Positions 34,501-45,846 are shown, numbered from the stretch's first letter. The stretch: DNA of 64,000 nucleotides from Lactuca virosa (GCA_928212115.1 CAKMRJ010005634.1:125484976-125548975); one strand, 5' to 3'. Numbers and translations are program-made. The notes: generated by a model from the sequence alone, not told the origin.

Positions 34501-34967
34501 TTCCCAGTCCGCTACGAGCTCTCACCAGGATGTTTTATATACCAGAACAATCGTTCAGTGTGCCGAAATCTCGGGTATTTTATTATAGAGAAGGTTTTAG
34601 TTATGTTTAGACGCATAATCCTCTTTATCACTCTGAAAAGTTATATGTCAATTGTAATACATTAATTTATATGTTTAGAATCCTGAACACATAAAGTTAC
34701 CAAATCAAGGTCGACAATAGACCTTAGATCTAGTCAAGTAATAGCATTCTAGGTAGGTAACCTAGGGAATGCTATAATATAAATCATTTAGCATATAACA
34801 TCAAATTAGGCATCTTGTCCTAATGTAAGCTAGTTCTTGTGTCAATTCAGGTATACTACTAAAAATATAATAAACTAACATCTCATGATCATTGCTTAAC
34901 ATTCTAAGTTTTAGTCTAGAAATCCTCGAAATTCCTAGTTTGCTTAAACTAATGCTCTGATACCAAC
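34501..34967 (-). other. Family Y leader and primer-binding site
   Basis: The minus strand reads GTTGGTATCAGAGCATT (34951-34967) directly after the LTR end, complementary to initiator tRNA-Met. The following leader matches 49351-49560 closely (shared AGTTTAAGC.AACTAGGAATTT and CTTAGAATG.TAAGC.ATGAT), so the two copies belong to one family. Confidence 0.85.
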
Positions 34968-34984
34968 TGTGACATCCCCATTTT
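34968..34984 (-). mobile_element. Family Y 5' LTR stub
   Basis: Only TGTGACATCCCCATTTT remains. Element A starts at 34985, probably with ATTTT (34980-34984) as its target duplication. The rest of this LTR is not found to the right of A, so it was deleted with A's outer end. Confidence 0.75.
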
Positions 34985-35349
34985 TGTAACGCCGTTATTT
35001 TTACCCCAAAATTTTTATTTTATTTTAACACCTTTTTAATGGAAAATCGCAATGGTAGACTTTATTTAATTAATTTTAAAATGTTTCAGACCACAACGTT
35101 ACTTCAAAATTCAAAACGGTAATCCAAACCAATTAGAATGTAGCGTAAGCAAAATTACTTTAAAGTAAATAATCAAAAACGTTTCCAAGACTGGTAGTGA
35201 TAATAAAAATCTACTACCCATTAGCAACCCCAATCCATGCTCCCAAGCTACCTGTACCAATCGCATGACACAAAGTAAAAGAAATAAGTGTCATCCCTTG
35301 CTGAGTGAGTTAATAAATGTTGCATAAGGAGGACATACATATATGTCAC

Positions 35350-35620
35350 AGATCATCGTAAGCATCACCTATAGGCAACAACATCTCATATCAAAAAAAG
35401 CATCAAAAATTAACCAAACATCTCAAATCAACGAAGGCACCACATATCAACAAAGGCATAACATATTAACACAAGTATCGCGTATCGACACAACATCATA
35501 TATAAACAAAAGCATCACATATCAGCAAAGGCATCACGTACCAATCAAAGCCATCACATATCAACACAACATCATATATCAACAAAGGCATCCCATATCA
35601 ACAAAAGCATCACACAATAG
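35350..35620. repeat. CATCACATATCAACAAAGG minisatellite in the A LTR
   Basis: About 12 imperfect units of 18-24 bp built on GCATCACATATCAACAAA. The 5' LTR has the matching array at 39838-40060 with a different unit count. The array stays open as a reading frame in both places because the unit lacks stops, not because it is a gene. Confidence 0.75.
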
Positions 35621-37788
35621 GCATTATTCTCTCACTATATCCTACCCTAAAGGAGCTACCCAATTTGCTAATCGCGTGTCCGCATTGTCGAATGCTCTAA
35701 GTGGCTCATGACTTCCAGCCGAATCATCGACCCCAGACACCCCTTTCGCTACTCCGACTGTGCGAAACACAAGTATTCATGGCGTCGTTTAGTATTGGTA
35801 CAAGCGGTGTTTCACAACCATAACACCTCCCAATCCACCATGGTGTTTGTACTAGTCCACTAGTCACGAGATCTTCTAGATAGACCGGGCGATTTTCATC
35901 ACAATGGCTTAAGCTCTTTCCTATAGGTCCTCTTTTTCAACCTAATAGGCACCACTAAGTATGAAGATAAGGATTTAGGCAAAGTATTATTCACTACACA
36001 TCAACCCATACAATTCAATAATTCATCATATTATGCATGCAATTTCACAGAATCAACCAATATTATAATATTCACCAAATTCAGTAACAAGTCAAAAAAA
36101 CATAGTCAACTAGTCATATTGTCAACCAAATTCATGCTAGCATAACATAAACATCATAATCATCAAAATAGAGTCAAATAATCAATTTAAAGCCTAAGCA
36201 TGACATCTATCTTACAACCATATCAAGAAAACACATGGATACACAAAAATGGTCATATTTGACATAAAGTGGATCAATGATCCATATATGAAATGTTCTT
36301 CTCGACTTATGCACAACTAGTGAGTAAAGCTACTAATCCTTTATTAAATTCAAGTTTTTGAGCTCCCTTGACGTTGACAAGACCTCGCCTAATCACATAT
36401 ATCATCAAGTTATTAAGTGCATTCGATGTCTACAAGTTTATCTTATCATATTTTAGTTTTATATTATATTTTTTATAATTCCAGCATGACCTCAGTGTTT
36501 TGATCATAAAACATAATCTACAACTCTAAAATAGAAGTTATCGAACCTTCTGGAAAATAAAAATCGATTTCCTAGAACTTAGTGTGGAGCATCAGCCAAT
36601 TATGTCCAGATTAGCAGCTACAACACTCGCAAGATGGGGAAAAGTTGATGTGCATAATTATGATATATTCCAAAATCAACAAACACAAAAAGCTTTAGCC
36701 AAGGGGTTAAGATTACACAAATTTCCACCCACTTGGCCTGGAATGAATGAATTAAGACCTGAATTGAGTCATTAATGAAAACACACCAAAAGATGAATAG
36801 AACGTGAATGAAAGTAAGATGCTATAATCACACCAAATACACAACTGAACACCCACCAAATCAAGACTTCATTATACTCCAATGCAAAACACCTATTAGG
36901 ATGACTCTTGGATAAATTTTGAGAAAAGAATGAGATGGAAAATAAAGTAGTTATTTCATCCCTCATGATGTAATTTTTGGGCCGAAAAATATAAAACAAC
37001 AACCAAAAATTTCAAGACTTTTCCAAGCTAGTTGTTTGATATCTTTTTGCTAGCAAAACAACCCCACAATAAGCTATGGGACAAGACATATAGGGGTTGT
37101 TTAAGAACCTTAAGAGAGGTTCAAAACATGATCTTTATACAGAAAATTATGCACATGAAATCACAAGACTTGGTGAGAAAGAAAACAAGACTAATCGTAC
37201 CAATAAAAAGCAATTTGATTTCATGTCTTTCATCACAACACTAGCAATTGTAACAATAACACATGAGGAGGTAGAATCATGGATTGATCTAGATTTTTTG
37301 ATCTAGTTCTAGCCACCATTGAACCTGCAAGAACTCATAGGATTTAAAGTGAAAGAACACAAGAGTAATAACACCAACGGGAAGCAATTAACTTAACAAT
37401 TTCAAGCAATCTCCAAGCAAATGAATCATAAACACAAGAGAATGAAGAATCAAGGGTTCACCAAGTATTAGAGATGGATTTCAAGGAACATTTTAATCCT
37501 CCTAGCAATCCCGTCGACTTCCTTCACTCCACTGCCACACAATCTCCCTCCATCCTCCTCATAATCGACCCATTTCTTTCCTTCTTCCTACTAATCGACG
37601 CAACAAAAACAGCAAGATCCAAGGATGATTGGATCATTTTTTATGCTTCCTTCCTGATCGACGCAATAGGAACAATAATAAACCAAGGAAGAAAATGATC
37701 GATTGGGCCAACCTCTATAATCGGACACTAAGAAAAAACGGACGCATTCTTAATTCCTCATAGGAACGTCGATTAGAATTATGGGGAG

Positions 37789-37815
37789 TTTTTTTTTTTT
37801 TTTTTTTTTTTTTTT
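37789..37815. repeat. T27 homopolymer
   Basis: Uninterrupted run of 27 T inside the element A 3' LTR. Confidence 0.9.
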
Positions 37816-38140
37816 GCAATTAGACCCCTCAAGTTATTTCCATATAATTATTTTAACCCCTTATCAATTTCCTTAATAAATCAAGTTTCTTTTAATGACA
37901 CTTTGGCCCCTTAATACCATTTACACCAATTAAATGAATTATATTTATCCTTATTTCCATAAATTAATTTAACTGGATTATATCCCTCTTATTTATTGAT
38001 TAGTCTTTTATATATTAAATATTACCATTTATATTTAATTTATTTTGTTATAATATCACAAAACTAAAATCAAATGGGAAAATAAATATCCGTGTAACGA
38101 AAGATAACGTCTTCGATGGAAGGAAATTTGGGTCGTTACA

Positions 38141-38157
38141 ATTCTCCCCTCCTTAGA
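38141..38157 (-). other. Element A polypurine tract
   Basis: The minus strand reads TAAGGAGGGGAGAAT directly before the LTR start TGTAACGACCC. Confidence 0.75.
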
Positions 38158-38199
38158 ATGATTCCGTCCTCGGAATCAGATACTAGATACAATCAACTT

Positions 38200-38330
38200 A
38201 GGGTAACACATCTTCATGTCTTTTTCAACCACCTAGGTCACTTTTGACCCATACCCGTCCTTCCATTGGACCTTAACAAGCTTGGGTCGTTTCATCAACT
38301 GCTGCTTAGTCTCTCTTTAACCAAGATATC
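38200..38330 (-). pseudogene. Element A pol 3' end, chromodomain remnant
   Basis: The minus strand reads RPKLVKVQWKDGYGSKVT, a stop, then VVEKDMKMCYP. This matches the end of the integrase chromodomain in Tekay-type chromoviruses (VKVQW...G....TWE.E..M...YP). Nothing else of RT, RNase H or integrase is recognisable in the interior. Confidence 0.5.
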
Positions 38331-38803
38331 TACCAGCTCTTTCATCTTGTGTATCAACTAGACGACTCAAGACTTGTCTGATAACGATACATACACCTCT
38401 TAACTTGCCTCGATTGTCAAAACAAGTATTTTCTCATCCAAGGCGAGCCGTTTAGTATCACCATTCGATGGTCTACAGTTGAAACTCATTGACCACCTCC
38501 ATAAAAAGATAGCCATTGATTACCTTGAGCCCTCCATCGCATGAGCCATGGGAACCTCACACCTCCTCACTAGACACTTGTTGACCATAAAGCAAAAATG
38601 GTGGGAACGAACCCTACAGTTCTCTCCTCAAAAAGCAAACATACCCCCACATGAAATGCAGATCTCGCACACGCTTTCAGCACAAAGAATCCCAGTTTGA
38701 CTGGAAGACATCAAAACATATCAATGACAACATCGTACGACTTGATCCCAATCAAAGTCCTAGTTAGTGGGAAAAATGGTGTTTAACCATCACATTAGAA
38801 CAC

Positions 38804-39226
38804 TCATCGTACATTTCCACGAACATGAAAACATGATTCCCTACCGCTATCACAACATCTAACACAAAAATTCAGAAAACTATGAACTAACACAAAACAA
38901 GCATAGAAAGAAACAAATAAAAATGATCTACCATCCCTAGTATCCTTAGACCAAATAAAGCTTCTCCTCCAGGTCTGCCACTGACCAAGATAAGCCAACA
39001 ACTTGTAAGGCTTGTCAAATACGTGCAGTCCAAACATCACTCTAAGATAATCTTCAATTTCCTCGTTACACGTAACACTAGTCGAACCATGAGTGCTATA
39101 TGATAACTGAGTTTGTGGGTCACATGCAATTTGAGGCGTTGGGAATGAAACCCGTTTCGGTCCTTCTTGGTTATTTAAACCACTTCCGGCCACTCTTCGA
39201 TCGTTTTCCCTTTGAGATGGTAACAT
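38804..39226 (-). CDS. Unknown 140-codon ORF at the gag position of element A
   Basis: ATG at 39224-39226, about 215 nt after the primer-binding site. The product begins MLPSQRENDRRVAGSG and has a central stretch EEIEDYLRVMFGLHVFDKPY, then WSKDTRDG, then a hydrophobic Cys/Phe/Val-rich tail. At WSKDTRDG the DNA reads GGGATGGTAGATC, a possible splice donor, so the hydrophobic tail may be intron read-through. No zinc knuckle and no match to gag that I know. It may be a captured fragment or chance. Confidence 0.3.
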   Translation of the reverse strand: MLPSQRENDRRVAGSGLNNQEGPKRVSFPTPQIACDPQTQLSYSTHGSTSVTCNEEIEDYLRVMFGLHVFDKPYKLLAYLGQWQTWRRSFIWSKDTRDGRSFLFVSFYACFVLVHSFLNFCVRCCDSGRESCFHVRGNVR

Positions 39227-39440
39227 TTCCTTTATGTCGTGACACGTTATAGATCACAAGATCCACGAGAAAGAAAAGACGATGTTATGATATTGAGAAG
39301 AGTAAGAATCCTAAAAGCATATAAAAAAATAACATATAACTCTCAACACACCCTCCCCCCTTAAGATTCTAAAGCACCTAATTGAGTCAGTCTATACTGT
39401 AAGTGTGAATACCAACCTCTATAATCAGTTCACTCATAGA

Positions 39441-39458
39441 ATGGCTCTGATGCCAACT
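39441..39458 (-). other. Element A primer-binding site
   Basis: The minus strand reads AGTTGGCATCAGAGCCATTC directly after the 5' LTR end GTGTTACA, one mismatch from the initiator tRNA-Met complement. Confidence 0.8.
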
Positions 39459-40284
39459 TGTAACACCGTATTTTTTACCCCATAATTTTTCATTTTATTT
39501 TAACACCTTTTTAACGAAAAATCGCAACGGAAGACTTTATTTAATTAATTTTAAAATGTTTCAAACCACAACGTTACCTCAAAATTCAAAACGTTAATCC
39601 AAAGCGATTAGAATGTAGCTGAAGCAAAATTACTTCAAAGTAAATAATCAAAACATGTCCAAGACTGGTATCGATAATAAAAATCTACTACCCATTAGCA
39701 ACCCCAATCCAAGCTCCTAAGCTACCTGTACCGACCGCATGGCACAAAGTAAAAGAAACAAGTGTCACCCCTTGCTAAGTGGGTTAATAAATGTTGCATA
39801 CAGTCGAAGGAGGACATGCATATATGTCACAGATCATCATAAGCATCACATATATGCAACAACGTCTCATATCAAAAAAAGCATCACAAATTAACAAAAC
39901 ATATCAAATCAACGAGGGCACCACATATGAACAAAGCCATCTCATATCAACACAAGCATCGCATACCGACACAACATCATATATCAACAAAGGCATCACA
40001 TATCAACAAAGGCATCGCGTACCAATCAAAGGCATCACATATCAACAAAAGCATCACACGATAGGCACTAGTCTCTTACTATATCCTACCCTAAGGGAGC
40101 TACCCAGTTCGCTACTTGTGTGCCCGCATTGTCGAATGCTCTAAGTGGCTCACGACTTCCACCCGAAACATTAACCCCAGAGACACCCCTTCCGTTACTC
40201 CGAATATGCGAAACACAAGTATTTTGCGGTGTCGTTCAGGATTGGTACCAACGGTGTTGCACAACCATAACACCTCCCAATCCA
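39459..40284 (-). repeat. Element A 5' LTR, truncated
   Basis: Aligns with 34985-35845 of the 3' LTR from TGTAACACCG to CCTCCCAATCCA. After about 40284 the similarity stops abruptly, so the outer 2.3 kb and the right target site are missing. Confidence 0.75.
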
Positions 40285-42130
40285 ACGTGATCACTTGAGC
40301 TCTCAAAAAAAAATCTCTCTTGCTTACCAACTACTCCAAAGGAGTGCTCTCAACCTCACAGTTATTACTCTCTTGAAATTTATGCACATATATAATGATG
40401 GAGATATGAGTCTATTTATACTTGAGGGATCAGACCCAAAACCCTAATGGGCCAAGCCCATTGGCCCATAGGCCCATGAATGGTGACAACCAATCATATT
40501 CCGCTGATCTGCATAAATTATACCTATATAGTTTTAAATTTATAACCTAACGAACTTAACTAGCTAGAATGCACCTAGGCAGTGTATCTAGTCGAATTAT
40601 AGAATAGTTTAGGTAAGTCGGGTGTCGATCACATGGAAAGGTATTTAATTAATAAAATAACTACTAAAAGCTAAACGAAGAAAAACAACTAAAATAGGGT
40701 TTTTTTTATCTGATTTTACAAGTTCATAAAAACTTAATCACTCAACTAATATGGTTGTTATCAATATATCTAAAACACTTTCGTTTAGTTTCGAATCCAC
40801 CTTTTTCCTATGGTTAGTTATTATTTATGGATTAATGAAGTTGGTTACCAAGTTATATGTCATTAGCAATTCAAGTCCAAATTTACTAATACTTTCGTCA
40901 ATTCATGAACTACCTTGTATGGTTATACACAAGCAAAACACATAATTAGTTATTCATTATAGATGGGTTATGTAAGATTTATCTAAGCTAACACAATTAT
41001 GATCACAATTATGTTCTCCAACACATCTAAATTTGTTACTTTTATTACTTATCTAAACTTTGGTCGATCCTAGCTCTAGCAATTTAATGGTCACTAAATC
41101 ACTAGGTAATCAAGTTCATGTAATTTAATGGTCACTAAGCTACACTAAACTTGAATTTAAGCAACAAAGTTACAAACTTTAACATGCTAGGTAATGATAA
41201 TGAAACACATGCATAAACCAAATTCATATAATCCATAAAGTAAGAAACTAACTCATAGTTTTAGGTTTCATCCAACTAAATGAAAGCAAGGGTTTTTTTA
41301 TCCCATAATCACATCCGATGAACACATAAACATAAGGTAAACTAAGGTAAACATCATTAAACCAAGCAAACCGAATGTGTAGATGCGAATCCTTGCTCCA
41401 ATCGACTTCCTAGATTTAAAATCGACCCCAAAGGATATATATACTTGCCTAAAATCTTGCCACCACATCGTGGTAATGGCACCACGTCGTGGTCTTCGAG
41501 TATATCCCGTATTCTCCAAGTCAGGGCCAAGAATGGCGAAGATTCCATTCACCATGTAGTGGTGGGATCACCACGTCGTGGTTGTTAGAAATCCGACTTT
41601 TCTCAAAACATGAAAGTCTTCCAAAATTGTGTCTAGTTTTCAGATCATTTTTAATCTCCTTAATCGGAGTTACGAGTCATGAGATATGATCAAAATACTG
41701 ACGAGAGGTCAAGTTGTCCAACACCATCCTTCTTGTGTCTTTTTCTTGTCTAAGCTCGCATTTTCCTGGTTCCAGCTTCCATATTGCTTACGAGCATGTC
41801 TTTTACGCTACATAACAGATATTAAACATAATAAGTACCTTTTGTTCTATAATAAGCATAAATATAGCATAAAATATTAAGATATGATGTAAAATATATA
41901 TGTAGATATACACATATCCTCCGCCATGTAGTATCTTCTGGAACATTCTTCCATATCATACAACCCATAAGCATCAACATCATACATGATGGAGCACCTT
42001 GTGCAATAGTGGAGCATCATGATGTACAAGCGGCGCATCATGAACACTAATGGTCCAACATATTGTGACACAACATGGTGTATTTGTTGAGTAATACCAA
42101 CTTCTGAGCATCCTTGAACAATCTTGAGCA
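40285..42130. other. Unclassified retroelement-like debris
   Basis: No gene. 40285-40520 looks like an LTR leader and poly(A) region. From 40550 the phrase GCACCTAGGCAGTGTATCTAG with GTCGGGTGTCGATCACATGG resembles LTR/leader sequence of other plant gypsy elements. Neither end nor domain is identifiable. Confidence 0.35.
41458..41584. repeat. Repeated CACCACGTCGTGG palindrome
   Basis: Four copies or near-copies (CCACCACATCGTGG, CACCACGTCGTGG, ACCATGTAGTGGTG, CACCACGTCGTGG). The self-complementary core CCACGTCGTGG can form a hairpin. The X LTR has a comparable array of CTCGACGAGT palindromes. Confidence 0.6.
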
Positions 42131-42760
42131 TCATAGAGTACTTAATAGCATACTTGGCTCATCAAGGACCAAGATGGTCCAACTTGCACCATGATGGCAC
42201 AACAAGTGTATTGATGGCACAACGGGCTTCAAGTGTGCCACAAGAACATCAACATTGGAGCAACAACACCACCTTGGCGCAATAGGAACATACATGGCAC
42301 AACAAGGCCATACATGGCGCAAGAGCATACTCCATGGCTCAACAGGAGTACCTCATGGATCAAGAGGGATCCTCATGGCACAAGAGGAACCCCTCGTGGC
42401 ACAAAATCGAGCAACATGGCGCAAGAAAGAATGCTTATGCCGCAACAGCATCCTTCTTGGCCCATCCCTTTATCATATGGCGCAACAAGGTCCCCTTGTT
42501 GCTCCATATCACTCCCAAGTGCTCCAAACCTCTTCCAGCTGCTCCAAACCTCTTCCAGGTGCTCCAAAACCCCTTGTGTACGATCCGTTCCTTTGGCACT
42601 TGATCCGTTTCTTTGTTAGACGATCCATTCCTTTCTTAGATGATCCGTTCCTTTGTCACATGCTCCATGAACCTCAAGTGTTCCATTGAGTTCCAAGTGC
42701 TCCAAATGCTCCATGAACATGATCCAAATGCTCCATGTTGGACAGGACTTCATACCGTAA
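42131..42760. repeat. GGCACAACA / GCTCCAAACC low-complexity repeat block
   Basis: First part (42170-42490): many copies of CATGGC(A/G)CAA(C/G)A at 15-25-bp spacing. Second part (42500-42735): repeats of GCTCCAAACCTCTTCCA(G) and GATCCGTTCCTTTG and CTCCATGAACC. Because the units lack stops, several frames are open at once (plus strand 42233-42619, 42255-42689 and 42334-42603; minus strand 42131-42328). I do not call any of these a protein. Confidence 0.6.
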
Positions 42761-42810
42761 CAGGGTGAACCCGCGATCCATCGATGAGCTAGTACGCTAA
42801 GCGTATTCAT

Positions 42811-44078
42811 AGAGTATGCCCCGTGTACTAGCTAGGGACTTAAATGATAGAAATTTTTGCATTAAGGTTTCAAGAGGAAACATACCAAATCTCGAATGTT
42901 ACAATTAACTTCATTAAGCTGTGAATTGACAGTATTAAATAGTGAATTGACTGTATTAAACTGCGAATATTTATGTAAATAAACTTTGAAAGAAACACCA
43001 ACTTATAGATCTGGAGGTATAAATATAAGTATTAAGTTGAGAATACGGTTGTGAATGTATAATTTTTTTGTATTAAATAGTGAAATTATTATATTAAGTT
43101 GTGAATTTTGTGTATAAAATTGTGAATTGATTGTTTTAAGCTGTGATTTTTTAATTAAATTTGTGTTAAAATATGAATGATTCATGTAAGTATGTTTATA
43201 TTGATTTTCTTCTGAATATATTTATTTTTTGTGTTGTATAAATATGTAAGAATGTATTAGGTTTTATAATTATTTTGCATTAAACTCCAAATTAATGAAT
43301 TATATGGGTTGTTAAACCGTGAATATAATATTTAAGCTGTGAATCTATGATTTGATGCAGACCTCATTTGGAAGGGAATAAGTGATGGTTGCGACGGTGC
43401 CACGGGTGGTTAGTGGGGGGATATGGTAGTTAGTGGTGGTAAAGTTTGGGTTTGGATTCTCTAAATATATGCATATTAATGCATAATGGATTGTATTAAC
43501 TTATGATTTTTATGTATTAAACTGAGAATAGACTTTATTAAGCTATGTATTTTATATAAATTTTATTTTTAAATATGAACGAATGTATGCATGAAAATAA
43601 TAGACTGTGAATTGGTGAATCAATATGTTTATTAAACTGTGAATATGATATTTTGAACTAGGAATATGTCTTATAAACGATACAGTTTTTAGACACGTCT
43701 AAATTTTAGAAAAGAGAAAATTAAATTTATCAAGGCGTAATTCTATTTTTTAATTAAATTATATATATTTGACTGTAAAAATATAATGATATGTGTTAAA
43801 AAATTACCAAAGAAATTGGAACCAAAATGTTTGTTCTATTAATTTGTGAATACAACTAAAAAATGTCACTGAATTTGGTGTTACTACGACGATGGTCTGG
43901 CGGTTATCCGGCGGCAGTCCGACGGTGGTCCGACGAAAAGTAGCAAATAGTTGTAAACTAGAGAAGGGAAAAGTTTACTTAATATAATATTAATATTTGG
44001 TTTTTCCAAAATGCCCTTAATGAAACATTTAAAAAACGATTTTTAGGGTTCTTAACCTTTCTGGGTTCTCATTTGAAC

Positions 44079-44081
<3 letters not shown>
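42811..44081. mobile_element. M1: right end of a TIR element against a (TA)n tract
   Basis: AT-rich, no gene. A motif like GTATTAA(A)CTGTGAATTGA recurs more than ten times between 42905 and 43670. The right edge reads GGGTTCTCATTTGAACCAC and then TA repeats. Its complement GTGGTTCAAATGAGAACCC resembles the termini of M2, M3 and M4 (shared GG.TCAAATGAGAAC-like core). I did not find the matching left end, so its extent is uncertain. Confidence 0.4.

Positions 44082-44159
<78 letters not shown>
44082..44159. repeat. (TA)39 microsatellite
   Basis: 78 bp of pure TA between the M1 right end and the M2 left end. Confidence 0.97.
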
Positions 44160-44162
<3 letters not shown>

Positions 44163-44599
44163 CGGATCCGGTATGAATTCAAAAATTGGTAGGAACCGCG
44201 ACTACTATTATCCATCAATCATTTCGTCATGGGCACAAACGTCAAACTCATTTACTTGGTTGTGACGCGTGCGTTGAACATAATACGGACTCGAGGGAAT
44301 AATTATGCGTGACGAACGTCCATGGAACACCATTTAAATGTGTTTTTCTTTTCTTTTTCATTTATTTTGTTAGTTTTTCGTTTTTTTTTAATTATTTTTT
44401 TTATTTTTCTTTAAAAAAAATCAATTTTTTCTTAAATAGATATATGCTCGGTTTTAATGTTTTTATATATTTTTTTTGTTTTTTTAATTTTTTCCGTGTT
44501 TTTTTTTAAATTTATTTTTTTTTTGTTTTTTTAATGTCTTTACTACATAGTTGAAGAAAGTAGGGGTTTTTTTTTAGATTTTTTTATTTTTAAAACTAA

Positions 44600-45040
44600 A
44601 TATTGTTTTGAGTTTTAATGTTTAACAATTATAAAATTTTAAATAAGAATAATATTAAGGATCATAATATTTTTCATTCATACTTTTTTTTAATCATATT
44701 ATTTTTGAATCATAAAATTTTGAATCATAGTATTTTGAAATACAACGATATTATGCATCATATATTTTTGGATCATATTAATTTGGATCATTTTAATTTT
44801 GATAATTATAATTTGGATTATAATATGTTGAATTAAATAAAGTTTTTGTTTAATACAACATTTGGATCATTATAATTTTTCAATCATTTAATTTTGAATC
44901 ATAAAAAATATAATAATTAAGGATCATTAAATATTTGAATCAAAATATTTTTAGATCATAACAAGTTAAAGATCATAAACATATTGAATCATAATATTTT
45001 TGAATCATAAATATTTTGAATCATCTATATTTGCATTATA
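44600..45040. repeat. Dispersed TTTTGAATCATAATA motif array
   Basis: About 20 copies of (G/T)GATCAT or GAATCATA spaced by A/T runs at about 15-25-bp intervals, for example around 44700-44770 and 44880-45020. Very AT-rich and without coding signal. Confidence 0.6.
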
Positions 45041-45416
45041 TTATGTTCAACATTTTTTTTAAAAACTTTTAATCTTTTAAAATCAAGTTTGGTATCTAAA
45101 TCATCTTATTTTTAAATTTTTTTTTACAAAGTCATTAGAATAGTGAGTAGAAGTATTCCTTAAATTTTTATAATTTTTGGAGATTTTTTTCTGGGGTTTT
45201 TATAAATATAAAAACTAAAAAGATATATTTTTTTTCAAATTTTCATTATTGTGCTTATTTTGTAGAGAATTAAATTTTAAAAACTTTGGTTTTTGCAGAT
45301 TTTTTTTTCAAAGAAAAAAAAAGTTATGGCCGAAAAACTAAACGGGTGGAAAAAAACTCACTAGCCAATAAGGGCTGAACACTTGTCATACTTGGGGGTG
45401 GGGGCACGTGTTAACT

Positions 45417-45646
45417 CCTTGAGAGGCCACATGGCCGAATTTTCCCTTTCTTTTTTCTTTTTTCTTTTAATCTTTCTGCTTTTGTCACTTTTACCCTCAA
45501 AACAATTAACCTTCTCCGAAAATTATCAAAATCTCGTAATTAATTACGAAAATGTCATATCATCTCGCGAGATTTTGACGATAAATAAAATCAAATCCTG
45601 GCCATTTATTTTTCAATCTTAAGGCAAAAAATTGTCATCGCGGTTT
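45417..45646. repeat. Tandem-duplicated unit, copy 1 (left part)
   Basis: CCTTGAGAGGC...CATGGCCGAATTTTCC through GTCATCGCGGTTT. The last 44 bp of this copy are found after X (56945-56988). The second copy is 56989-57249. The two match almost base for base over 270 bp, including AATCTCGTAATTAATTACG and ATCTCGCGAGATTTTGACG. Confidence 0.85.
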
Positions 45647-45846
45647 TGTAACATCCAGATTCTCAGGTATGTCATTTTAAGTATTTATTTTTTAGGATCA
45701 TTGACCTACTCGACGAGTTAGCGCCATAACTCGTCGAGTAGAGTCGGGATGGCCACATGGGTTTAATGATCTACTCGATGAGTCCGGGAGTAGACTCGCC
45801 GAGTAGGCGCTGTAAGTTGAAACCCTAAATCCCCGGGTTTGGGGCC

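Larger units (their letters stand above)
10088..34984 (-). mobile_element. Ty3/gypsy family Y element, gag without pol, carrying nested copia elements
   Basis: Minus-strand element. In its own direction the order is 5' LTR stub (34968-34984, cut by element A), primer-binding site (34951-34967), leader, gag (34500-33965), the C2 insertion, gag zinc knuckles (21374-21021), a non-coding spacer, a purine tract (20082-20067), and a 3' LTR (20066-19922 and 12773-10088) split by C1. Without the insertions the interior is only about 2.3 kb. After the gag sequence RAFQMT, where gypsy elements continue into protease, this copy runs straight into spacer. So it has no pol and must have relied on another element. 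The flank left of 10088 is GAAAT. The right target copy is lost. Confidence 0.75.
34985..38140 (-). repeat. Element A 3' LTR
   Basis: Starts TGTAACGCCGTTATTTTTACC and ends GGGTCGTTACA on the plus strand. It contains a short-unit repeat (35350-35620) and a T27 run (37789-37815). A 63-codon frame at 36584-36775 has no counterpart in the truncated 5' LTR, and I do not call it a gene. Confidence 0.8.
34985..40284 (-). mobile_element. Ty3/gypsy element A, large LTRs and deleted interior
   Basis: Minus-strand element with a 3,156-bp 3' LTR (34985-38140), a purine tract, a 1.3-kb interior, a primer-binding site and a 5' LTR (39459-40284) of which only the first 826 bp survive. The two LTRs share long near-identical stretches (for example CATTTTATTTTAACACCTTT and CATAACACCTCCCAATCCA). 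The interior keeps a trace of pol but no gag or RT, so this is an internally deleted, LARD-like chromovirus. Confidence 0.75.

Noticed and set aside
35343..35711. 122-codon plus-strand frame, with a similar one at 39791-40144
   Set aside because: It is a translation of the CATCACATATCAACAAA repeat in the element A LTR. Present in both LTRs and stop-free because of the repeat unit.
36584..36775. 63-codon frame with protein-like composition (LAATTLARWGKVDVHNYDIF)
   Set aside because: It looks less repetitive than other LTR frames, but it has no family I recognise and no second copy to compare. Not enough to call a gene.
42233..42689. Three overlapping plus-strand ORFs of 89-144 codons
   Set aside because: All derive from the same stop-poor repeats, with no reason to prefer one frame.
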